A DNA stretch of 64,000 nt, taken from assembly GCF_003957515.1 (NCBI RefSeq), contig NZ_RQXW01000020.1:1-64000 (forward strand). Direction: 5' to 3'. Positions 16,012-24,106 of this stretch are shown here, in pieces (within the stretch, counting starts at the first letter, position 1; each line of letters starts with the position of its first letter). The notes below the pieces were generated by a model. It was not told where the DNA came from. It did not search any database and worked only from the letters and a program-made list of their open reading frames with translations. The position numbers were made by a program, and so were the translations under genes. The stretch comes from Amphritea opalescens (GTDB lineage: Bacteria; Pseudomonadota; Gammaproteobacteria; Pseudomonadales; Balneatricaceae).

Positions 16012-16062
16012 TTGACAGGGTAGAGTGTTTATTCTACTCTGCCGGTAGAATAGTTGTTCTAC
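16012..16062 (+). promoter_or_regulatory. Promoter and overlapping operator of the TetR gene
   Basis: A -35 TTGACA lies at 16012-16017, with a weak -10 TACTCT after 17 bp. Two overlapping inverted repeats share the middle half-site: ATTCTAC-N7-GTAGAAT (16031-16051) and GTAGAA-N6-TTCTAC (16045-16062). They lie over the start of transcription just before the TetR gene, as expected for autorepression. Confidence 0.6.
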
Positions 16063-16075
16063 TTACGAGGTAGTC

Positions 16076-16594
16076 ATGCTTAAAACGCAAATCGCCGCGC
16101 GTCTTGAGGCGGCATTTAGTCAATACGGTTTTGCCGAACCCAGCGTTGCGCAGTTGAAAGAGGCCTGTCAGGTCAGCCTTCGCACCCTGTATAAACACTA
16201 TCCCTCGAAAGAGGCGATGGTAGTGGCAGCACTGGCCTATCGTCATCAACGCTATTTGGCATTTCTATTACATGAGCATCCGCCAGTGGGTGTGGAGTCG
16301 ATTATTTATATTTTCAATCGGCTAGAGCAGTGGATGCTGGAGTATGCGCCGCACGGCTGTTTGTCGATGAATGCCATCGCGGCTTTTCCCGATAATCAGC
16401 AGATCAACGAGGCGGTACAAACGCATAAGACGGCGGTACATCAGTTTTTGGCTGAACAAAGCCAGAGGGATGATCTAGCGACCGCTATTTTTATCTTACA
16501 CGAAGGCGTGTCCAGCGCATGGCCAGTATTAGGTCGAGATGCGGTGACGGCGGCCCAACAGGTGCTATTAACACTTTTTAATGAGGATCAATGA
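16076..16594 (+). CDS. TetR/AcrR-family regulator
   Basis: The 172-residue protein has an N-terminal helix-turn-helix (SVAQLKEACQVSLRTLYKHYPSKEAM, about residues 23-48, the TetR signature) and a helical ligand domain. Its stop overlaps the start of the following oxidoreductase gene, so they form one operon. Palindromes at 16031-16062 are the likely operator. It probably senses a small molecule handled by the oxidoreductase. Confidence 0.9.
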   Translation: MLKTQIAARLEAAFSQYGFAEPSVAQLKEACQVSLRTLYKHYPSKEAMVVAALAYRHQRYLAFLLHEHPPVGVESIIYIFNRLEQWMLEYAPHGCLSMNAIAAFPDNQQINEAVQTHKTAVHQFLAEQSQRDDLATAIFILHEGVSSAWPVLGRDAVTAAQQVLLTLFNEDQ

Positions 16595-17670
16595 TGACTA
16601 TACCAACAAGGATGCACGGGATTCAGCTAATCGGCCACGGTGGCCCAGAGATGTTGCATCTCAATGAGTCGATTGCCGTGCCAACGCCCAAAGCGAATGA
16701 GGTATTGATTCAGGTGGCTGCGGCGGGAGTTAATAATACCGATATCAATACGCGTATTGGTTGGTATTCCAAACAGGCTGTTGACAGTGATAACACTGGC
16801 CGTGAGGCCTCCGCTGAGGATGCCAGTTGGTCTGGGAACGCCTTAGGTTTTCCGCTGATTCAGGGAGCCGATGTATGCGGTACCATCGTCGCAGTTGGTA
16901 ACAATGTTGATGCCCAACGTATCGGTGAGCGTGTATTGATTGAGCCCTGTATTCGTGAAGCCGATGGCCAACAGTTGGATCAGCCTTGGTATTATGGTTC
17001 TGAATGCAATGGCGGATTTGCACAGTATACGGTGGTCGCCGCGAGACATGCCTATGCGGTTAATAGTGCATTGACAGATATCGAGCTAGCCTCTTTCCCA
17101 TGCTCCTATTCGACTGCTGAAAATATGCTAACCCGCGCTAAGGTTGTCGCGCAAGATCGGGTATTGATATCCGGTGCCTCGGGTGGTGTTGGCTCTGCAG
17201 CGGTCCAGTTGGCTAAAGCACGGGGTGCTTATGTCATCGCTATTACTAGCCCGAGTAAAAGTGAACAGTTGCTAGCATTGGGGGCCGATGAAGTCGTTCC
17301 ACGGAGTGGTGATTTAGTAGAGGCTTTGTCTGAAAACAGTGTTGATGTTGTGATTGATTTTGTGGCGGGGCCGCAGTGGCCGCAATTTTTACAGCTGTTA
17401 AAGCCGGGTGGCCGTTATGCGGTATCGGGCGCGATTGGTGGACCTTTAGTCGAGCTGGATGTGAGAACGCTGTATCTGAAAGATTTAACTCTATTAGGAT
17501 GCACAGTGCTTGAGGCGGAGGTATTCCAAAACCTAGTGCAGCGTATTGAGCGGGGAGAGATTAAACCCATCGTGGCACAAACCTTCCCTTTGGCAGAGAT
17601 CGAAGCGGCCCAAACGCTGTTTTTGAAAAAACAGTATGTTGGTAAGATCGTGTTAACAGTAGCACCCTAA
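16591..17670 (+). CDS. Zinc-independent MDR-family alcohol dehydrogenase / quinone reductase-like
   Basis: The 359-residue medium-chain reductase has a GroES-like N-terminus (about residues 30-150) with a long insert carrying acidic and Trp residues. The NADPH-binding Rossmann domain has ISGASGGVGSAAVQLAK near residue 193. The structural-zinc cysteine cluster of classical ADH is absent. It is translationally coupled to the TetR gene (ATGA overlap); ATG 16594 has the better-spaced ribosome site. Substrate unknown. Confidence 0.85.
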   Translation: MMTIPTRMHGIQLIGHGGPEMLHLNESIAVPTPKANEVLIQVAAAGVNNTDINTRIGWYSKQAVDSDNTGREASAEDASWSGNALGFPLIQGADVCGTIVAVGNNVDAQRIGERVLIEPCIREADGQQLDQPWYYGSECNGGFAQYTVVAARHAYAVNSALTDIELASFPCSYSTAENMLTRAKVVAQDRVLISGASGGVGSAAVQLAKARGAYVIAITSPSKSEQLLALGADEVVPRSGDLVEALSENSVDVVIDFVAGPQWPQFLQLLKPGGRYAVSGAIGGPLVELDVRTLYLKDLTLLGCTVLEAEVFQNLVQRIERGEIKPIVAQTFPLAEIEAAQTLFLKKQYVGKIVLTVAP

Positions 17671-17722
17671 TACAGGGCGCTATCACTTTAAGGCGTTGTT
17701 TTGAGCGCGTTTTGCCATCTAT

Positions 17723-17762
17723 CACAGCCGGTTACGATGTCTGTAACGCGGCTGTGTGTTTT
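17723..17762 (+). terminator. Terminator of the TetR-oxidoreductase operon
   Basis: The stem CACAGCCGGTTAC / GTAACGCGGCTGTG has one bulged base and is followed by TGTTTT. Confidence 0.65.
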
Positions 17763-17790
17763 AAATGGGCGTCAGACGCCGAGTCTCTTC

Positions 17791-18417
17791 TTAGTAAGCA
17801 AGGCAGATCCGTTGTTGTGGATGTGCGCCGGATTCTACCTCGTCGAGTAAACCCACGGCATAATCCTGTACGCTGATTTTGCAGTTGCCCTCGGCATCGC
17901 TAAGTAGTTGGTCACCGCCCACGCGATATTGACCGGTTTTTTCACCCGGAAAGATCTCAGCCGCTGGGCTAACGAAAGTCCAGTTGACCGTACTATCGCT
18001 GTTTTTGAATACCTCAAGCGCTTCGCCTTGCGCAAGGCCTTCATCTTTAAACTCTGCTGGAAACTCAGGAATAGAGATTAGCTGAACACCAGGTGCTACT
18101 TCGAGTGAACCAGCACCACCGACCCAGACCAGACGGTTCAGTGAGGTTGATGCGGCCAATAATTTTTTGGCGCTAGCTGGGACGATCTCATGGTTTCCCT
18201 TTGCACGTCCGCCAATGGCTACGATCAACACGTCGGCATCGTCAATCACGTTGCTGATATCATCTTTTTGAATATCAAAGTCATGCTTGGTTGCAATGGT
18301 ATCGGCCAGTTTACTGCTGTCTCGCGCTAGACCAATGACGTTATGGCCCCGTTCAGCTGCTTCTGCTGCGATAGTGGAACCGATCCAGCCGGATGCACCT
18401 AAAATTGCTATGTTCAT
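17791..18417 (-). CDS. NAD(P)-dependent epimerase/reductase (NAD(P)H-binding, YwnB-like)
   Basis: The 208-residue atypical short-chain dehydrogenase has the dinucleotide motif ILGASGWIGSTIAAEA (residues 4-19) and the NmrA-like layout VWVGGAGSLEV near 98-108. It lacks the YxxxK pair of classical SDRs. It is divergent from the LysR gene at 18538, with a perfect palindrome between them, so it is probably the LysR target. Induction by an electrophile or quinone is a guess. Confidence 0.85.
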   Translation of the reverse strand: MNIAILGASGWIGSTIAAEAAERGHNVIGLARDSSKLADTIATKHDFDIQKDDISNVIDDADVLIVAIGGRAKGNHEIVPASAKKLLAASTSLNRLVWVGGAGSLEVAPGVQLISIPEFPAEFKDEGLAQGEALEVFKNSDSTVNWTFVSPAAEIFPGEKTGQYRVGGDQLLSDAEGNCKISVQDYAVGLLDEVESGAHPQQRICLAY

Positions 18418-18510
18418 GTGTGTACTCCTGGCATTTGTGATGCCCGTTGATTAAGGATTGAGTACAGTTTATTGATAACACTATGGGTGATAAATATGTA
18501 GAATTGAGCT

Positions 18511-18525
18511 TATTTGTAACAAATA
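18511..18525. promoter_or_regulatory. LysR-type palindrome in the divergent intergenic region
   Basis: The perfect inverted repeat TATTTGT-A-ACAAATA lies 12 bp before the LysR start. It has the dyad symmetry of LysR-type binding sites and could serve autoregulation and control of the divergent reductase. Confidence 0.6.
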
Positions 18526-18537
18526 GGAATCTAATTG

Positions 18538-19401
18538 ATGGTGCAGTTGGATGCGATGCGCAGTTTTGTTGAGGTGGCGGCACTGGGCAGTTTCACTCAA
18601 GCCGCCGATCAGTTGAATATTCCCCGTATGCGCATGACTCGACATATTCAGGAACTTGAAGACTGGCTGCAGGTGCGTCTGTTACATCGCACCACTCGAA
18701 GGGTGAGTTTAACCACCGCAGGGGAGGAGGCCTTACGTATTTGCGAACGGATACTCAATGATGCCGCCGCGCTTGAAAACAGTGCCCAGCAATATAGCCA
18801 AGGGTTGGTCGGTGATATTCGTATTGCCGCGCCCATTGGGATAGGTCAGTCAAAATTATTGCAGTTGATCGAGGGCTTCTGTCAATTGCATAAAAATGTC
18901 AGCTTTCAGTTTTTACTGTCTGATAAAAATGCCCAGCTGGTGGATGAGCGGGTGGATATTGCTTTACGTTATACCCATCAGCCGGATGATAATCTGATCG
19001 CTCGTCAGCTGTTTGAGTCGGGGCCGGTGCTGTGTGCCGCACCGGCTTATCTGGCAAAGGAGGGCGTGCCAACAACCATTGCCGAGCTCAGTCAGCATCG
19101 TTGTTTGGTGCATCTCAATCAGTCACAGTGGTACTTTCCCTCCGGTGAAGAGGTTAAGGTGCGTGGCCCTCTAAGAGCCAATGATGCGGTGACACTGGTT
19201 GATGCCGCGCGTGCGGGGATGGGGATCGCTCGTTTGCCTTCGGATTTAGTTGAAGACTATCTAGAAAACGGTGAACTCGTAGCATTACCGGCCACCTTTA
19301 CATTACCGGCACAGGCGGTGTGGGCGGTATATCTATCGCGCAGCTATCAACAACCGGTGGTCCGGGCCTTTATCGATTACGCGGTAGAGCAGTGGCATTG
19401 A
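18538..19401 (+). CDS. LysR-family regulator
   Basis: The 287-residue protein starts MVQLDAMRSFVEVAALGSFT, a standard LysR helix-turn-helix (residues 1-60), followed by a two-lobed substrate-binding domain. GTG 18541 is an alternative start. It belongs by pattern to the group whose members flank NAD(P)-binding oxidoreductases. It is divergent from the reductase at 17791-18417 across a short region holding a palindrome. Confidence 0.9.
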   Translation: MVQLDAMRSFVEVAALGSFTQAADQLNIPRMRMTRHIQELEDWLQVRLLHRTTRRVSLTTAGEEALRICERILNDAAALENSAQQYSQGLVGDIRIAAPIGIGQSKLLQLIEGFCQLHKNVSFQFLLSDKNAQLVDERVDIALRYTHQPDDNLIARQLFESGPVLCAAPAYLAKEGVPTTIAELSQHRCLVHLNQSQWYFPSGEEVKVRGPLRANDAVTLVDAARAGMGIARLPSDLVEDYLENGELVALPATFTLPAQAVWAVYLSRSYQQPVVRAFIDYAVEQWH

Positions 19402-19493
19402 TGGACTATTTTGCTGTTTAAGCGAGGTATTTAGGCTGACATACTAATAAGTACGGTATGAGTGTGCGTTGCTAATGAGCTACAGCCGGTGCA

Positions 19494-19526
19494 AAGCGGG
19501 TATGGAAGCCGTTGCAACACCCGCTT
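19494..19526 (+). other. Inverted repeat in the thrH upstream region
   Basis: AAGCGGGT and ACCCGCTT are perfect complements 17 bases apart, 80 bp before the thrH start. They could form a leader hairpin or, less likely, terminate the LysR transcript. No T run follows. Confidence 0.4.
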
Positions 19527-19605
19527 AATCCGGTAGAATCTGCGCACATATTTACGAATCACTGCGAACGTACCATTCGCATTTGCCATTATTGAGGAGT
19601 CGCTT

Positions 19606-20223
19606 GTGGAACTCGCATGTCTTGACCTAGAAGGTGTACTGATCCCTGAGATTTGGATCGCTTTCGCTGAAGAAACTGGAATTGAAGAACTGAAAGCGAC
19701 CACCCGCGATATCCCTGATTACGATGTGCTGATGAAGCAGCGTTTGCGTATTCTCGATGAGCACGGTCTGACTCTGCCACAGATTCAAGCCACTATCGAT
19801 CGTTTGTCGCCCCTAGAAGGCGCACGAGAGTTTATCGACTGGCTGCGTGAACGCTTTCAGGTGGTGATTTTGTCGGATACATTCTACGAATTCGCTGCAC
19901 CGCTGATGAAGCAATTGGGTTATCCGACTCTGTTGTGTCATAAGCTGGAAGTTGATGGCAATGGTCGGATCACCGATTATACCCTGCGTCAGAAAGATCC
20001 TAAGCGTCAGTCTGTCAGGGCTTTTCAGTTGTTAAACTACCGAGTGATCGCTGCCGGTGATTCTTATAACGACACCACGATGCTAACTCAGGCTGAAGCA
20101 GGCGTGCTGTTTCATGCACCTCAGAATGTGATCGACGAGTTCCCGCAATTCCCGGCGGTGCACACCTTTGCTGAGCTCAAACAAGAGTTTCTAAAGGCGA
20201 GTAACCGCGAATTGACGCTTTAA
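19606..20223 (+). CDS. thrH: Phosphoserine phosphatase / phosphoserine:homoserine phosphotransferase ThrH
   Basis: The 205-residue HAD-superfamily enzyme has motif I as DLEGVL (residues 6-11, a DLE variant typical of ThrH), motif II SDTFYEF near 96 and motif III GDSYNDTTML near 149. ThrH removes phosphate from phosphoserine and can pass it to homoserine (known for Pseudomonas). The start is GTG at 19606 with GAGGAG upstream. It is monocistronic with its own terminator. Confidence 0.92.
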   Translation: MELACLDLEGVLIPEIWIAFAEETGIEELKATTRDIPDYDVLMKQRLRILDEHGLTLPQIQATIDRLSPLEGAREFIDWLRERFQVVILSDTFYEFAAPLMKQLGYPTLLCHKLEVDGNGRITDYTLRQKDPKRQSVRAFQLLNYRVIAAGDSYNDTTMLTQAEAGVLFHAPQNVIDEFPQFPAVHTFAELKQEFLKASNRELTL

Positions 20224-20284
20224 GTCAGCGCTTAGGTTTCGCTGAACTAGCCTGTTACTCGGTGGTTCACTAGAACAACGTTAA

Positions 20285-20306
20285 GGGCGCTCAGGCGCTC
20301 TTTTTT
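20285..20306 (+). terminator. Terminator of thrH
   Basis: The stem GGGCGC / GCGCTC has a TCAG loop and is followed directly by six Ts. Confidence 0.85.
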
Positions 20307-20403
20307 GGTTTAGAGGCGAGTCGCGATATTAGCGCTTGATTGCTTGAACCTTCATTTTATGATCATCAGAACGTTTGGAAAATCCAGCCCATGAGCCGGT
20401 GTT

Positions 20404-21096
20404 ATGCGTTTAGATAAATATATCTGTAAAAGTACTGACTATATGCTCTCTGATGCCGTGGCGTTGATTGAGAGTGGACGGGTTGCGGTTAATGGGCAGT
20501 CGGTGATTGATTGCTCGGCTCAGGTGCACAAAAATAATCGCGTGCTGCTGGATGGACAGATATTAACCCTTAGGCCTTTTCGCTATTATCTATTGAATAA
20601 ACCGGCTGATATGATCTGTTCCAATGTTGATGAACACTACCCTTCGGCGCTTAACCTGCTGAAGGTGGAGCGTATCAATGAACTGCATATTGCCGGTCGA
20701 TTAGATGCCGATACCACTGGCTTGGTGCTGATTACCGATGATGGACATTGGTCTTTTAATTTGACGTCGCCCAAGCAACAGTGTGAAAAAGTGTATAGAG
20801 TGACATTATCGCGGCCCATCACTGAGGATGCTGCGTTGCGTTTTCAGCAAGGGTTGCGACTGCAAGGGGAATCCCAGATCACACTGCCCGCTAAGTTGCA
20901 GGTGATCGACCCTTATGATGTGCGCTTAACCCTTACCGAGGGGCGTTTTCATCAGGTTAAACGGATGTTTTCTACCATCGGCAACCGTGTTAAATCATTG
21001 CACCGTGAACAAATTGGCAGCCTGCGGTTAGATGTCGAGCGTGGGCAGTGGCGTACCTTAAGCTCGGCAGAGGTGGATGCGCTGTCGGTTGATTAA
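20404..21096 (+). CDS. rsuA: 16S rRNA pseudouridine(516) synthase RsuA
   Basis: The 230-residue enzyme has an S4 RNA-binding domain (residues 1-60, MRLDKYICKS) and an RsuA/RluB/E/F catalytic domain with GRLDADTTGLVLITDDG; Asp101 is the catalytic aspartate. EGRFHQVKRMF near 180 matches the family. It is full length. The last codons run straight into a 13-bp tandem repeat that shares the stop codon. Confidence 0.9.
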   Translation: MRLDKYICKSTDYMLSDAVALIESGRVAVNGQSVIDCSAQVHKNNRVLLDGQILTLRPFRYYLLNKPADMICSNVDEHYPSALNLLKVERINELHIAGRLDADTTGLVLITDDGHWSFNLTSPKQQCEKVYRVTLSRPITEDAALRFQQGLRLQGESQITLPAKLQVIDPYDVRLTLTEGRFHQVKRMFSTIGNRVKSLHREQIGSLRLDVERGQWRTLSSAEVDALSVD

Positions 21097-21186
21097 GTTA
21101 GTCGAGAAAGTTAGTCGAGAAAGTTAGTCGAGAAAGTTAGTCGATTAAGTGGGTCGACTAAGCGGATAGGTTAAGCAGATCGATTA
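21096..21186 (+). repeat. 13-bp tandem repeat, seven units, decaying downstream
   Basis: The unit AGTTAGTCGAGAA occurs three times exactly (21096-21134). Copies ending GATTA, GACTA, GGTTA and GATTA follow, each 13 bp long and progressively diverged. The array begins on the last base of the rsuA stop codon and fills the gap before the Rho-like gene. The identical first copies suggest recent slippage expansion. Confidence 0.85.
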
Positions 21187-21294
21187 AGTTTCTATAGACT
21201 TGCGCTGAAGAGAAGAGCCAAATACCAGTTTTATCAAACGTTTACCCATGCTGTTAGATAAATCATTTAATTGTCCGAGCGATAGATCGATACC

Positions 21295-22248
21295 ATGACG
21301 CGAAAAAAACTAAGCTTGAAAGTAAAACAACCAAAAGATACCAGCGCTGCTGAGGCGAATAGTGAGCCGTATGAAACGGATCCACAAAAGCGGTTTTTAA
21401 ATGGCGTTGCGATCCACCCGACCCCCTGTATCCGGCTTGAGTCGGGTTCACAGAAACTGTCGATGCGGGCGATGGATCTGATTACGCCCATCGGTATGGG
21501 GCAGCGTGGTTTAGTGGTGGCCCCTCCAGGTTCGGGTAAGTCGACTCTGCTAAAGGATATTTGTCAGGCGGTGGGTACGGCGTATCCAGAGATCAAACTG
21601 TATGCCCTGCTGATAGACGAGCGGCCCGAAGAGGTGACCGATTTTAAACGCAGTGTCACGGCTGAGGTTCATGCCTCATCATCGGATGAAAGTTATGCTC
21701 AGCACGTGCGCGTGGCTAATGAATTATTGAGTCAGGCACGTAAAGAAGCGGGGGAAGGTCATGATGTGATGATTGTGATTGATTCCCTCACCCGGCTGTC
21801 ACGGGTGCATAATGCCGAGCAAAAAAGCAGTGGTCGTACTATGTCGGGTGGTGTTGATGCTAGAGCGCTGGAGATACCTCGTAAGCTCTTTGGTGCTGCA
21901 CGAAAGATTGAGAATGGCGGTTCATTGACGATACTCGCGACTATTTTGGTGGATACCGGGAGCCGTATGGATCAGGTGATCTTTGAGGAGTTTAAGGGTA
22001 CCGGCAATATGGAAATCGTTTTATCACGGGACATTGCCAATTATCGTGTTTTCCCCGCACTGGATATCGCAAAAAGTAGCACCCGCCGAGAAGAACTACT
22101 GCTCGATGCCAAAGATATTGCCAAAGTACGAACATTGCGCCGTTCACTGACTAATCTTAAACCCATCGATGGGGCAAGAAAACTGGTTGAACTATTAGAG
22201 ACATACCCAACCAATGCCGAGCTGTTGAATGCCATGGTCACGGATTAA
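21295..22248 (+). CDS. Short Rho-like transcription termination ATPase (no N-terminal RNA-binding domain)
   Basis: The 317-residue protein aligns with the RecA-like core of Rho only. Features are Walker A APPGSGKST (residues 76-84; Rho usually has PPKAGKT), LLIDERPEEVT, Walker B Asp163, a Q-loop region TMSGGVDARAL, R-loop EEFKGTGNME (231-240) and an arginine-finger SSTRREELLL. The Rho N-terminal helical and cold-shock domains (primary RNA site) are missing; a charged 25-residue tail replaces them. No frame upstream could supply them. The ring ATPase looks intact, so it is probably a functional paralog rather than debris. The ribosome site is weak. Confidence 0.85.
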   Translation: MTRKKLSLKVKQPKDTSAAEANSEPYETDPQKRFLNGVAIHPTPCIRLESGSQKLSMRAMDLITPIGMGQRGLVVAPPGSGKSTLLKDICQAVGTAYPEIKLYALLIDERPEEVTDFKRSVTAEVHASSSDESYAQHVRVANELLSQARKEAGEGHDVMIVIDSLTRLSRVHNAEQKSSGRTMSGGVDARALEIPRKLFGAARKIENGGSLTILATILVDTGSRMDQVIFEEFKGTGNMEIVLSRDIANYRVFPALDIAKSSTRREELLLDAKDIAKVRTLRRSLTNLKPIDGARKLVELLETYPTNAELLNAMVTD

Positions 22249-22290
22249 ATAGCTTATTCAGTGAGTGTCGAGTAGGCCTTGCCGAAAAGC

Positions 22291-22315
22291 CTAAAGAGCG
22301 TACAACGCTCTTTAG
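22291..22315. terminator. Hairpin between convergent Rho-like and helicase genes
   Basis: A perfect 11-bp stem CTAAAGAGCGT / ACGCTCTTTAG has a 3-base loop. It lacks a long T run, so termination strength is uncertain. Confidence 0.5.
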
Positions 22316-22366
22316 CTATGGATGAAGGCTGTTGTTTGTGCAAGCCGATAAAAGTAGGCGTCTCGC

Positions 22367-23674
22367 TTAACCCCAGATATGTCTGTTAGGCCGGTTTTCG
22401 TCCTTGTCATCAGAAGAGGTTTTACTGGATTGTTTAGTATGCGTTCTTGCGGGCTTTTTCGACGGCGCTTTAGGCATCGGTGGTTTACTGGTACGCACAA
22501 AGTTCAAAACGGAAATCGGCACCTCTTTTCTGACGGGGAAACCCTCGATCTCTTTACGTTCGATAAGATGATCTAAGCGGCTCTCAATAGCGCAGAGGTT
22601 TTTGAAATCACCCATGGCAACAAAAGAGATCGCTTCGCCGGTGGCACCAGCACGACCGGTACGGCCAATACGGTGGATGTAATCTTCAGGCTTGAAAGGC
22701 AGATCGTAATTCACGACGCGGCTGAGTTCACCAATATCCAAACCTCGGGCGGCAACACCGGTGGCGACTAAATATTTGAGTTTACCGGATTTAAAATCAG
22801 CGAGAATTTTCTCACGCATCATTTGGCTGCGATCACCATGAATGGCTTCGGCAACGATGCCACGCTTAGCCAGCTGCACCACGAGTTTGGCCGCCGCATG
22901 TTTTTTCTCGATAAAAATCAGCGCCTGATCCCACTGCTGCTCATTAATGAGATGGCTCAAGAGGGCAGATTTAGTGTCCTTATCGACCGTGATTAACCAC
23001 TGGTCGATCGTGCTAGCCGCCTTGGTTTTGGGTGAAACCGATATTTCAACAGCGGGGCTGGCCACTTTGCTATCGGTGAAACGATCGGCAATATCGCGAA
23101 CATCGTCACTCATCGTGGCTGAAAATAGCAGATTCTGGCGGACTTCAGGCAAGCGATCGATGATCTTATTGATATCACCGACAAAGCCCATATCCACCAT
23201 GCGGTCGGCTTCATCTAAGACCAGCACTTCTAGTTCATCAAAGTGCAATGCCCGCTGATGGGCGAGATCCAGAAGGCGACCGGTCGTCGCTACCAGAATA
23301 TCGACCCCTTCGATCAGCCGCTCTTTTTGTGGCTCGGCATCCACACCGCCATAAACCGCCATTGAGCTAAGGTTCAGGTGGCGACTGTATTGCGCAACAT
23401 TTTCGGCGACCTGAATGGCTAACTCCCGGGTAGGGGTGAGAATCAACGCCCGGATTCGTTTGCCTCGCAGCGTGCGTTCTTGATTAAAACGCTCCAGTAT
23501 CGGCAGAACAAAGGCCCCCGTTTTACCGGTGCCGGTTTGTGCGGTAGCGATCAGATCTTTACCGGACAGAATCAGCGGAATCGCTTGTTTCTGAATCGGC
23601 GTAGGGGCGGTATAACCCAGTTCGTTAATGGCTTGTAGAATCGGATCAGATAATCCAAGGTTTGAAAATGACAT
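22367..23674 (-). CDS. rhlE: DEAD-box RNA helicase, RhlE-like
   Basis: The protein of about 435 residues has all helicase motifs: a Q motif near 22-30, Walker A AQTGTGKT (45-52), PTRELA (81-86), DEAD (154-157), SAT, ARGLDIGELSRVVNYDLP, and HRIGRTGRAG. A basic Lys/Pro-rich tail follows. The start at 23674 (MSFSNLGLSDPIL) matches RhlE proteins; the longer frame to 23881 runs through repeat DNA and is not used. Acts in RNA remodelling such as ribosome assembly. One GGACAGGCGC-like repeat lies upstream. Confidence 0.88.
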   Translation of the reverse strand: MSFSNLGLSDPILQAINELGYTAPTPIQKQAIPLILSGKDLIATAQTGTGKTGAFVLPILERFNQERTLRGKRIRALILTPTRELAIQVAENVAQYSRHLNLSSMAVYGGVDAEPQKERLIEGVDILVATTGRLLDLAHQRALHFDELEVLVLDEADRMVDMGFVGDINKIIDRLPEVRQNLLFSATMSDDVRDIADRFTDSKVASPAVEISVSPKTKAASTIDQWLITVDKDTKSALLSHLINEQQWDQALIFIEKKHAAAKLVVQLAKRGIVAEAIHGDRSQMMREKILADFKSGKLKYLVATGVAARGLDIGELSRVVNYDLPFKPEDYIHRIGRTGRAGATGEAISFVAMGDFKNLCAIESRLDHLIERKEIEGFPVRKEVPISVLNFVRTSKPPMPKAPSKKPARTHTKQSSKTSSDDKDENRPNRHIWG

Positions 23675-23776
23675 AGAGGCTCGGCTAGCTCGGCAAAGGA
23701 GAGTAACGCACATTATAGCGTAAAGCAGGATGTAGAGCCGTGGTTTGTTGCCTGATGGCACTAAAGTCTTTTGATA

Positions 23777-23943
23777 GGACAGGCGCATCTCTTTTTTTGA
23801 AGGGACAGGCACTGAATGTTTTTTTGTTGTGATAGGATCGCGGTGTTTAAATGCGACAGGCACTTCTAACAATACCTTCATCTAAGGGACGCAAATTAGA
23901 AAGGACAGGCACTTTAGGCAAAGTTTTTAAGTGGGACAGGCAC
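23777..23943 (+). repeat. Left cluster of GGACAGGCAC repeats (RAYT-associated)
   Basis: Copies lie at 23777-23786 (GGACAGGCGC), 23803-23812, 23854-23863 (first base C), 23903-23912 and 23934-23943. Two 35-bp blocks, 23855-23889 and 23935-23969, are nearly identical (two mismatches) and exactly 80 bp apart. A 19-base piece, 23824-23842, exactly matches 24419-24437 inside the transposase gene. All copies point the opposite way from those on the right side of the transposase gene. Confidence 0.8.
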
Positions 23944-24106
23944 TCCTGACAATACCTTCATCTAAGGGAAGCGATTAGCTTATTGGTCGTTGAGCTTGAA
24001 AGAGCCTGTTGGGCCGAGTTTCATTAATTGAAGGCTTACCACGATTTTGGGATTAGTGAATAGCTCATCACGGAGCTGATTGATGGTGGGGTTGCTGAAG
24101 TATAGC

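Noticed and set aside
23675-23881. N-terminal extension of the RhlE-like helicase
   Set aside because: It runs through the repeat cluster and lacks family similarity; MSFSNLGL at 23674 is the normal start.
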